Shown here: piece by piece, positions 1 through 7,455 of the stretch | Numbering within the stretch: the stretch's first letter is position 1 | Layout: each line of letters starts with the position of its first letter | Assembly (NCBI GenBank): GCA_013365365.1 | Contig: JABVXU010001011.1 | Location: 1-12,294, forward strand | Direction: 5' to 3' | Origin: Cruorifilaria tuberocauda | Taxonomy: Eukaryota; Nematoda; Chromadorea; Rhabditida; Onchocercidae | DNA: 12,294 nt | The notes under the pieces: generated by a model | Databases searched by the model: none | Told to the model about the DNA's origin: nothing | What the model saw: the letters and a program-made list of their open reading frames with translations, nothing else | Program-made: the position numbers and the translations under genes

Positions 1-589
1 ATAATTAGATTTCATAATTTTTCTATCACTAATTATTATAAAATGATATAAGAAATAAAACTACAATATATAAGATGCTAATCAATTTTTTTTTTCATTT
101 AAGGATTTATTTAAGCATTTAAGGATAACTTTAAATTACTACTTTATAGCTTCATATGATTGAGATAGAAATGATCATATTAAATTACCGATAAATTTGT
201 TTCCATACTTATTTTGTTTGAGGAAGAGTTATAGAAATTTCGCAATTTAACAATTAAATTTTTATAATTATCATTTTCTTCTCTCATTTTAACATTATAA
301 TCCATATCATATCATAATAACATAATTCTTATCAATCGTTTTCTTCACATTACATTTATTACTTTTTTATTAATAATAGAAAATTTTTATTGTAAAATAT
401 TTCTAAAGAAAAGTTTAGAGAAATATATAAACTAAATCAATAAAAGTTTTCTTCTTATCGTAAAATTTTCAAAAATTATTTACAATGAAAAAAGTATGAA
501 AATTGATTATTAAAAATTTTCAAAATTCAAATAATTGGATGATAAAATAATACAAAAGTGATTGATACCTAATCAATAAGATTGAAAAT
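1..589. other. AT-rich stretch without recognisable exon
   Basis: I see no open frame with coding character, no repeat array and no RNA gene here. Because the exon at 1244 must be joined to exons further left, this stretch is probably intron of that upstream gene. That is inference from position, not something seen in the bases. Confidence 0.4.
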
Positions 590-1243
590 TACAAGTATTA
601 TGAGTATTATGATTATGAGTATTGTGAGGATTATAAATATTATGAGTTTATAAAGAAAGCAAAACTATAAGTAATTGATAGTTTGATTTATAAGGAAGTA
701 TACTTATATTGATATTATATATAGGAATGGGAAGTTATAACTGATGCTAAATTTATAAGAAGGTAAGATCATGGATAATTGATATTTCAATTTATACGAT
801 TGATAGTAGGATTTGCAGGAATTTAAAATCATAACTGATTAGTACTGAATTCATAAAAAGGTAAAATCACAAGTGACTAATATTTGAGTTAATAAAGATA
901 TAAAATCATAGGTAATTGATATTTGAATTAATAAGTAAATAAAATCCTAGGTAATTGATATTTGAATTTATAACGAGGTAAGATCATAACTGATTGATAT
1001 TGAATTGGTAGGAAGGTAAAATCATAAGTAAATTATATTTGAATTATAAGTATATAAAGTTATAGGTGATTGATATTGGAATTTATTAGGGCATAAAATC
1101 ATAAATGACTAATAATGAATTTATAAGAAGGTAAAATCATAGGTAACTTATATTTGAATTTGTAAGTAAATAAAATCATAGGTAATTGATATTTGAATTT
1201 ATAAGTATATAAAATTATAGGTAATTGATAGTTGGATTTCTAG
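590..1243 (+). repeat. Degenerate ~40-bp intronic minisatellite
   Basis: About fifteen imperfect copies of a roughly 38-41 bp unit run through here. The core reads approximately AGGTAATTGATATTTGAAT followed by TTATAAGTATATAAAATCAT. Copies differ by small indels, and the left edge shades into short ATTATGAGT repeats around 590-650. The last copy contains the splice acceptor TTTCTAG (1237-1243) of the exon that starts at 1244. An internal copy near 797-820 has a closely similar stretch ending in TTTGCAGG. The array therefore probably grew from the 3' end of the intron. It is too full of stops and too irregular to code. Confidence 0.8.
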
Positions 1244-1432
1244 GAGTGTACTGATATCATTCGGCAAAATGGTGCTATTACTGGAACAATAAATTGTGAG
1301 CAAATGTCGCACTTTTTCGATTGCTTATTGGGCGCAATTGGACAGAAGTGTTCAAAAGAGACAAAATTCTTCTTTGCTGATATAATCAACAATTTTGGTT
1401 GCACGGCTAATTTAAATTATAATAAACGTTAG
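1244..1432 (+). CDS. Terminal exon of an upstream cysteine-rich secreted protein (partial, paralogue of the next gene)
   Basis: This is a 62-codon exon ending in TAG at 1430-1432. It directly follows a good nematode acceptor (TTTCTAG, 1237-1243), and an in-frame TAG lies at 1241-1243, so the frame must enter by splicing. The peptide begins E-C-T-D-I-I-R-Q and has cysteines at exon residues 2, 18, 27, 36 and 53, spaced 15, 8, 8 and 16 residues apart. The last four cysteines of the gene at 1957-3593 have the same 8-8-16 spacing. From C18 to C53 the two align without gaps, with 10 of 36 residues identical by eye, including I-x-Q-K-C and the final G-C. The two genes are therefore paralogues. Bases are visibly GC-richer than the flanks. 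Earlier exons, with the signal peptide and remaining cysteines, must lie left of the window or be unrecognised in 1-589. The cysteine layout suggests a secreted DUF19/CPG4-like domain of unknown role. Confidence 0.75.
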   Translation, partial: ECTDIIRQNGAITGTINCEQMSHFFDCLLGAIGQKCSKETKFFFADIINNFGCTANLNYNKR

Positions 1433-1956
1433 CAACAAATGACATTTGCAGCATTTTCCACTATCAATAACTAAAATTCTTAAATAAATATATTTTTAAA
1501 TTAATTTGAAAACTTAATTTTACTCTTAAAATTTCCAAAATTGCCGAAAAATTTTATTTAATTTTAATTTTAATTTTAAGTATTATTCTGAAGTTTCAAG
1601 AAACTTCAAGTTTTCCATTAGTAATTGTAAGTAATAAACTTTGTAGTTTGTAAGTAATAAACTTTATAGTATCGTAATATTTCTATAAATTTCAAAATTG
1701 TACGAATTAGGAATTAATTGTGTAATAAGAAGTCTTCTGCACCTTTGAATCATCCGTGATTGGAATAGTAATTTTATAAAAAAAAATTAATTTTATAGAA
1801 TAATTTTATAGGAACGATTAATTCGCAAAAAGTTTATTTATCTAAAAATTGAAAAAAAAAAGCTTTAGGATTTAGAATAAATAATTTTCTCATTAAATTT
1901 AGTTTCGTTTTTTTTTTTTTACAATTACTTATTAAAAATTATTTTATTTATAACTA
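1433..1956. other. Intergenic spacer between the two paralogues
   Basis: This is AT-rich DNA between the stop of the upstream gene and the ATG of the next. It contains a poly-A signal at 1483-1488 and a 23-bp tandem duplication (GTAAGTAATAAACTTT) around 1625-1672 that supplies two more AATAAA copies (1633 and 1656). An AATTTAG at about 1899-1905 could serve as a cis- or trans-splice acceptor for the downstream gene. No core promoter motif is recognisable. Confidence 0.5.
1483..1488 (+). promoter_or_regulatory. Candidate polyadenylation signal of the upstream gene
   Basis: The hexamer AATAAA lies 50 bases after the TAG stop of the exon at 1244-1432, a normal nematode 3' UTR distance. Alternative AATAAA copies at 1633 and 1656 in a short tandem repeat could act as distal sites. 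Confidence 0.45.
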
Positions 1957-3593
1957 ATGTACTATAAAATAATTTTTGTAAATTTTAGAAGGAAAAGAAA
2001 CTTTTTTTTGCTGAATTTTCTCTTCTTTATTTATTTTTTAGCAACGATAAATAGAGCAATTATTGAAGGAACGAATAGTAATCAGTTGAAAATTTTTGAA
2101 AATAAAAAGATAACTAAATATTTGATTGGATCAAAAATACATTCGGTGAAAATTTCGGACGGTGAATTATTTTCTTATCAATTATCAACAAAATGTACCA
2201 ATGAAATGCGAAATAATACACGATTATGTGTTCAACCGTTAATGATAAGTTGGCATAATATGCGAAAACAACGACCAATTCTGAAAAGTGTACGTTGAAA
2301 TAAAATTGAAATTTTATATAATTTGCTAATTACATTTTAAAATCATTTATCAGTCAACGATGTTTTCAATATCACTCTACCGTAACTTTATTCATACGGT
2401 ATTCATACGGTAGCGGAAGCTTTATTTGCTTTCTTGAAATAAGATTGATATCTGGTATATTTTGCTAATTATATTTTAAAATATTTAATCATCGGTACGT
2501 TCAATATTCCTCTACCGCAATTTTGTATTCTTGAAATAAAATTGATATATCATATAATTAGCTAATTATATTTTAAAATATCAATTATCAGTTAACGGTA
2601 TCTACAATATTCCTTTACCGTAACTCTGTATTCATACGGTAGGAGACGCGGTTTATTTGTTACTGTAGAATTACGATATAAATATGCAATTTTTTTTTGA
2701 TACATAATTGTTGTAATAGATTATTTTAATTTCATTATACTTAACCGGCAAATTTCATTTATCGTTTAATTGATAGCTAAATTTACAGATATCATTTCCA
2801 ATGTATGAGTATACTCGACAAGAATTGTTAGAGCTTTGTGATGGTTATGCAAATATATTTTTATGTGCTGGTTTTGAATCGATTACAATTTGTCTTAATG
2901 ATGAAGTGGTTCGTTGAAAATTTTTATTTCTTTTTAAAATAAATCATTTTAAATGGCTAATTTTAAATAAGTTAAATTGTATGACTTTTAAAGTAACAAT
3001 GTTAATTCATTCACAAATGTGAATGATAAGTTTATGGAACATTCGATATTTACATTTAACATCAAATTTCAGATTGATTGATTTAAAAAATGTAAAATTT
3101 CTCATTTAAATGAATAATAAGTTAAATTAATTAAGCTAATAATTAATCAATTTAAATTAAAATTTAGGTTCGATTTGCTCGTGATCACTTTGGATATATA
3201 TGTACACCACAGAATATCAAAAATTTCATGGAATACTATGAATGTATCGTGAATGTAGCTAATGCTGATAATGGAGAATGTCAAATATTTATAAGTGGTG
3301 TAGCGGAACCGGGAAAAGATTTGGTATGGCTTATCAATCATATCAATCAATATTTTTATGAATAATTTAAATTTTTCAAAAGTATCGATTTGATAAGTGT
3401 TTAATTAAATTAATCAAATAAAATTGTTGATAGCATTTTTTTGTTTTTGTTTTTTTTTTTTTAGCAGAAATGTCGAGGTATTCGACAATATCATGGCTGT
3501 ATGAAACCGAAAATTATACAGAAATGTGAAAATGATGCATTGAAAGAATTTGAAAGATCAATAATTGAATATGGTTGTGATTTGGGTCTTTAA
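1957..3593 (+). CDS. Secreted 12-cysteine nematode protein, DUF19/CPG4-like, four exons
   Basis: Exons are 1957-2289, 2789-2908, 3168-3323 and 3465-3593 (TAA 3591-3593). All introns are phase 0: 499, 259 and 141 bp, with donors GTACGT, GTTCGT, GTATGG and acceptors TTTACAG, AATTTAG, TTTTTAG. The joined frame gives 245 residues. Residues 1-15 are basic (R-R-K-R at 11-14) and 16-29 are strongly hydrophobic, so this is a likely signal peptide. Residues 35-79 are polar. Twelve cysteines follow, at 80, 91, 128, 137, 146, 163, 177, 189, 206, 215, 224 and 241, an even number suited to six disulphides. One sequon (N-N-T at 86-88) is present. The pattern resembles the nematode DUF19 (PF01579) or CPG4 (PF15481) families; I cannot choose between them by eye. 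The role is unknown, probably extracellular. The 5' end is uncertain: TTTTTTAG at 2034-2041 could be an acceptor, which would make the start lie on an unseen upstream exon. The exon 2 donor could also be at 2906, removing one valine. The gene sits 524 bp after a same-strand paralogue exon. Confidence 0.78.
2290..2788 (+). other. Intron 1 of the cysteine-rich gene
   Basis: Bounded by donor GTACGT at 2290 and acceptor TTTACAG at 2782-2788, this intron joins two phase-0 exon ends. It is the longest intron of the gene, and most of it is a three-copy tandem repeat. Other donors nearby (2288 and 2294) would give the wrong phase for exon 2. Confidence 0.7.
2295..2660 (+). repeat. Three tandem copies of a ~100-140 bp unit inside intron 1
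   Basis: Copies start at 2295, 2434 and 2531 with TTGAAATAAAATTGA or a close variant. Each continues with GCTAATTAYATTTTAAAAT, a TCAATAT/ACAATAT motif and a CTACCGTA-like box. Copies 1 and 3 also carry TACGGTAG (2404-2411 and 2635-2642), which pairs with the CTACCGTA or TTACCGTA upstream to make a hairpin. Copy 2 lacks the second arm. The array begins within the first bases of the intron. Confidence 0.75.
3007..3026. repeat. Perfect palindrome in intron 2
   Basis: TCATTCACA and TGTGAATGA form 9-bp arms separated by AA. It lies inside the 259-bp intron (2909-3167) and could form a small hairpin in the pre-mRNA. No function is evident. Confidence 0.7.
3461..3467 (+). other. Tandem (NAGNAG) splice acceptor of exon 4
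   Basis: The intron ends TTTTTAGCAG, giving two adjacent acceptors, TAG at 3462-3464 and CAG at 3465-3467. Using the first adds a glutamine before K-C; using the second drops it. Both keep the frame. The shorter form makes the C189-C206 spacing 15 residues, exactly that of the upstream paralogue; the longer gives 16. Confidence 0.65.
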
Positions 3594-3660
3594 TGATTTA
3601 CTAGGTTAATAAATCAGTGATTAATGATTTACTAGGTCAGTGATTAATGATTTACTAGGT
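3591..3660 (+). repeat. TAATGATTTACTAGGT repeat spanning the stop codon
   Basis: Three exact copies of the 16-mer TAATGATTTACTAGGT start at 3591, 3622 and 3645, and partial pieces with AAATCAGTGAT continue to about 3690. The first copy begins with the TAA stop of the cysteine-rich gene, so the array has grown from the end of the coding sequence into the 3' UTR. Confidence 0.85.
3608..3613 (+). promoter_or_regulatory. Candidate proximal polyadenylation signal
   Basis: AATAAA lies 14 bases after the TAA stop, inside the repeat. It would give a very short 3' UTR. A distal AATAAA at 4411-4416 is the alternative. Confidence 0.3.
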
Positions 3661-4086
3661 TAATGAATTTACGCTACTAAATCAGTGATCATATTTTGCG
3701 ACAATTTTTTGAAAGAATTATTTTTACTTCAGAAATATCATTTGATCCAATCAGAATGTGTAAATCAATTTTACCCATTTCTTTGAGATTTATTTCAATT
3801 TTATTATTTAATCAAAAATTGTGCCAATCAATACTTTAATACAGTGATAAAGTTTGCATTTTTCATTATTACATTGAACGGAAATAATCTTCTCATATTT
3901 TGATTAAGTGAAAATTGGATAACCTTAACTAACTTTTAATCAATATCATTGCCTAATTTGTAATCATTATCCATAACTAATCTAGGTTCTGTATTTATAT
4001 TTTTGCTACTCAACTGTTTATCTCGGAATAACGAAGTATATTCTGTATTTTAAATTGTATTAGCAAGAGTTAATATATCAAGATCT
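3661..4086. other. 3' flank of the gene, no feature seen
   Basis: AT-rich DNA with no coding frame or clear repeat. It may be 3' UTR if the distal poly-A signal at 4411 is used. Confidence 0.35.
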
Positions 4087-4180
4087 CTGTAGCCTACAGT
4101 ATTACATACAATATCACAGTATTACGGTATTAGACAAACTAGCTATACTGTAGCTTACAGTATTGGTTTTTACAATACTG
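4087..4180. repeat. Cluster of overlapping hairpins built from TACTGTA / ACAGTATT
   Basis: Three perfect inverted repeats follow each other. CTGTAG-C-CTACAG is at 4087-4099. ATACTGTA-GCT-TACAGTAT is at 4145-4163. CAGTATTG and CAATACTG with a 7-base loop span 4158-4180. The second and third share an arm, so they cannot form together. Extra ACAGTATTAC copies occur at about 4116 and 4201. The same hairpin core returns at 4731. Confidence 0.75.
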
Positions 4181-4410
4181 AGTGCATAATGCTGCAAATT
4201 CACAGTATTACTTACATCAAGCGCTCGATCTCTGTCTTCACAATTACTATTATCCTTTACTTTGTATCATTATCCATTCACATATTTGTACGATTTAATT
4301 AATTTCTCTTTTTTTTAACTATTTCATTTTGATTTCATTTATGCCATTTTGATCCAATAATACGATTTGGTATAAAATCATGTATCGAAAGCTTGTTTGT
4401 TTAAATATCC

Positions 4411-4416
4411 AATAAA
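4411..4416 (+). promoter_or_regulatory. Candidate distal polyadenylation signal
   Basis: An AATAAA hexamer about 820 bases after the stop of the cysteine-rich gene. In DNA this AT-rich, isolated hexamers are expected by chance. Confidence 0.15.
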
Positions 4417-5227
4417 GTAATTCATTAAGCTGTAAAGTTCTTGTAACTTACCTAATAAGAGTGAGTTTAAAATTAAAAAAAATTGTTCGTACAGTAATCG
4501 AATAAGCATCTTTTCCCAAAAATAGTTGTGGAATAACTTATCGATTACATTTTTTAATTACAAGGGATCTCGGAATCTCTGGAACTCGGGAACTTGATAT
4601 GTGTTGTTAAACAGTCATGTTTTATTAAAGCTTTCACCTCTATCTAACAGTATAAAATGGAAAAGTTACTGAATTTATCACTGCTTTATCATTTATTACC
4701 TATTTTCTCATATAAAAAAAACTACTCTATTACTGTAGATTACAGTACAATGAGGTATTCAAATTTACATAAATAATTGAGCATATAACGATGATATGAT
4801 ATGATAAGTTTAATTATCTTGAAAAGAGACTATTCCCATTGTTAATTATATCAGATCCAATCATTTTTAAAAGACAAAAAAAAATTTTTTCATTCCTTTC
4901 AAGTTAGGCATTTTATGAAAAGAATATTATTGGAATAGAGAGAGAAGATGAGAGACAAAAGAATTGGGGAAAAGCTTTTCGATAAGCTATGCCAAATTCC
5001 ATTAATCCATTTTTGAAAATATCATATTTCAAACTTTTTTTTTTCCAGAAAATTCGTACTTCTCTTTCTAGGAAAGATATGATTACATCCTAAAGAACAT
5101 ATATAAATTTATCAAAAGTTAGTTATAAGAGTTGGATAAAAAGGAATCGAAAATAATTTATCATTTTTTTATCTTAGCAAAAAGAAAAAAAATAATCCAT
5201 CATTCTTTTTATTTTTTATTTTTATAG
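4417..5227. other. Non-coding AT-rich stretch with one small hairpin
   Basis: The only structured element is TACTGTA-GAT-TACAGTA (4731-4747), a second copy of the hairpin type at 4145. Short open stretches (for example 22 codons from 4948) have no splice-site support. TTTTATAG at 5220-5227 could be an acceptor. Confidence 0.4.
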
Positions 5228-5315
5228 CTTACTTTTCAAGATGGCAAAAAATTCAAGAAACTCGCTGAACCTAATTTAAATTTTTTTTTTGTTTGGATAC
5301 AGACAGAAATTGTTA

Positions 5316-5760
5316 TTTCAGGATGAATTTTCGAAATTATCATTTATCACTATATTTTATTATCATTTTTCGTTTATCGCTATCAATTATTGCTTATATT
5401 TCAGTAATTTAACAAAACTAGCATTTATCATTATTATTTGTTATCATTTATCATTATCATTCATTATCATATCATTATTCTTCATTATCACTATCCATTG
5501 ACATTGATATTTCAGTAATTTGATAAAATTATTATTTATCATTTATCATTATCTATTATCATTCATATTTCAGTAATTTAACAAAATTATCAATTTATCA
5601 TTATTCTTTATTATCATTTATCACTATCTTTCATTATCATTATCCAATAGCATTTATATTTCAGTAATTTAACAAAATTATCAATTTATCATTATCCTTC
5701 GCTATCATTATCCATTATTATTTATATTATAATATTTCAGTAATTCAATTTCGATATCAT
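5316..5760 (+). repeat. Tandem repeats with ATATTTCAGTAATTTAACAAAA core
   Basis: The core ATATTTCAGTAATTT, mostly followed by AACAAAATTATC or a variant, begins near 5395, 5507, 5564, 5656 and 5732, with a diverged copy at about 5316. Spacing is 57-112 bp. Between cores the sequence is a simple TATCATTATCATTTATCAC-type repeat. Each core contains TTTCAG, the nematode 3' splice-site consensus. Open frames here are low-complexity by-products. Confidence 0.75.
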
Positions 5761-6129
5761 TTACAAAATGAATTTGATCATAAAATCGATAATACATTTT
5801 TAGCTTTTCAATTTCAATTCAATTCGAATTTCAACTACGAAATTTAATGCCAATTAATATCAGATTTTTCGTCAAATTTTTCTCAAAAAAAAAAAAAAAA
5901 AGAACAAAAACAAAGAAAAAAGAATGTGAAAATGGATGAGAGAGTATGAAGAAATTAAGAAAATAAAATTTTAAGCAATCGTTTAAAAATAAATAAATAT
6001 CTCAAATATTTCAAATTTCTCACTTCTCCTTCCATATATATATATAAACTTAACATTTAGGCTTTTATTTTTGCAAATGAAATAATTTTAAAATGATAAT
6101 AAGCCTTATCATTGTTATTATCATAATGA
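5761..6129. other. AT-rich stretch, nothing recognised
   Basis: Contains a poly-A run (about 5885-5901) and a short (TA)n tract near 6035-6045. No coding frame or larger repeat was seen. Confidence 0.4.
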
Positions 6130-6345
6130 ACTGATGTGCATATAGGATTACACGTGGAATACGTACGTATAAGTTAAGTTACGAATTACGTTATAAGAAT
6201 AGCTTTTTCGTTGGCTAAATTCTATTCGGATGAATGAATATATTACGTAAAGTGTGCATAAAATATATGAGATTATACGAGGAACACGTAGAACACGCAA
6301 AACGTTTAAGTATAATGCGAAGAAGTTATACGAGTAGCTGTATGC
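6130..6345 (+). repeat. Two diverged copies of a ~125-bp ACGT-rich unit
   Basis: The segment from GTGCATATAGGATTACACG (about 6136) and that from GTGTGCATAAAATATATGAG (about 6252) share the order of GATTAYACG, GGAAYACGTA, TTATAAG/TATACGAG and TAGCT motifs. Similarity is moderate, so the duplication is old. The reverse-strand open frame across it reads low-complexity sequence and is not supported as a gene. Confidence 0.5.
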
Positions 6346-6409
6346 AGTGAATGTTACCGTCAAATTTTATTTTCTAAATATATTTAATTTTCACTCTTTG
6401 AATCTTTCT

Positions 6410-6735
6410 AATAAATACATACAGACATACACGTCGTAGAGAGACACACGCGTACACATACATATACGTATCCTTAAAACGTACACGTAGTGACATACGT
6501 GTCATAGACAGACACACGCAAGAAATGTACACAAGTACTCTCATAACGTACTTACACCCACACACGTAGTGACATGCATGTTATGCAGACACATACATGT
6601 CATAGACCTATTGAAATCTAAAAAATTGGATGATACCAACCAAATAGACAGACATACACAGACAGCATACATGCACATATATATGTGTGTACATACACAC
6701 ACTTGCACTTACAGACAGACACATAAATAAAATAG
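6410..6735. repeat. ACAC/ACATAC-rich cryptic microsatellite with a ~80-bp internal repeat
   Basis: The strand is dominated by ACACAC, ACATAC and CAGACA. An internal unit, ACGTAGTGACATACGTGTCATAGACAG-like, appears at about 6485 and, diverged, at about 6565. Reverse-strand open frames over this stretch are by-products of the repeat. Confidence 0.75.
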
Positions 6736-6844
6736 CCTTGTGATCGGGCAATTTCACACAAGCATAAAATGGAGGAAGTTGGCGTAGGGCCAAAGTTCAT
6801 TTATAGCCAATTATTGATGATTGTAATCCAAGACTCTTTTATGT

Positions 6845-7455
6845 GCTTAGTACATGTCTTCTCCGAGAAGTAATTATTTAGTACATATCTTACCGAAGAA
6901 GTAAGTACATATCTTCTTGAAAAAGTATTCACTTAGTAGATATCTTCTTGAAAAAGTAACTACTTAGTAGATATCTTCTCGAAAAAGTAATCACTTAATA
7001 GATATCTTCTTGAAAAAGTAACTATTTACTACATATCTTCTCGAAAAAGTAACTAAGTACATATCTTCTTGAAAAAGTAATCAGTAGATATCTTCCTGAA
7101 AAAGTAACTATTTAGTACATATCTTCTTGGAAAAGTAACTACTTAGTAGATATCTTCTTGAAAAAGTAACTACTTAGTTCATATCTTCTCGAAGAAGTAA
7201 CTGCTTAGTACATATCTTCTTGAAAAAGTAACTACTTAGTACATATCTTCTTGGAAAAGTAACTACTTAGTTCATATCTTCTCGAAGAAGTAACTGCTTA
7301 GTTCATATCTTCTTGAAGAATTACTTAGTACATATCTTCTTGGAAAAGTAACTACTTAGTAGATATCTTCTTGAAAAAGTAACTACTTAGTACATATCTT
7401 CTTGAAGAATTACTTACTTAGTACTTATCTTCTCGAGAAGAAAAAGTAATTACTG
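6845..7455 (+). repeat. 31-bp minisatellite, about 20 copies, with two dyads per unit
   Basis: The consensus reads approximately GTACATATCTTCTTGAAAAAG plus TAACTACTTA, 31 bp. About twenty copies are present; a few are shortened to 24-29 bp by small deletions. Each full unit holds two inverted repeats: AAGTA-AC-TACTT and CTTCTTGAAAAAG, the latter becoming CTTCTCGAGAAG in the last copy. Variants (TACAT, TAGAT, TTCAT; TTGAA, TTGGA, TCGAAG) recur in blocks, for example units at about 7101-7160 and 7324-7383, pointing to local multi-unit duplications. 31 is not a multiple of three and stops abound, so it does not code. Confidence 0.93.

Noticed and set aside
590..1243. CRISPR-like regular repeats
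   Set aside because: Units are degenerate and contiguous, without unique spacers, and the context is a eukaryotic intron.
3147..3350. Reverse-strand open frame of 67 codons
   Set aside because: It is antisense to exon 3 of the cysteine-rich gene, which has good splice sites, phase and cysteine pattern.
4948..5016. Plus-strand ATG frame of 22 codons (M-R-D-K-R-I-G-E...)
   Set aside because: The peptide looks ordinary, but there is no donor site before the TGA and no neighbouring exon.
5289..5501. Plus-strand open frame of 70 codons
   Set aside because: It reads TATCATTATC-type repeats and gives only low-complexity I/F/S/H-rich sequence.
6148..6800. Reverse-strand open frames (ends near 6363, 6565, 6793, 6800)
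   Set aside because: They lie over ACGT-rich duplications and AC-rich repeats. The V/C/Y-rich peptides reflect ACAC/ACATAC repeats read in reverse.
6769..6873. Plus-strand ATG frame of 34 codons just before the 31-bp array
   Set aside because: It starts in a slightly GC-richer patch but ends within the first repeat unit, with no splice context or recognisable motif; chance is sufficient.
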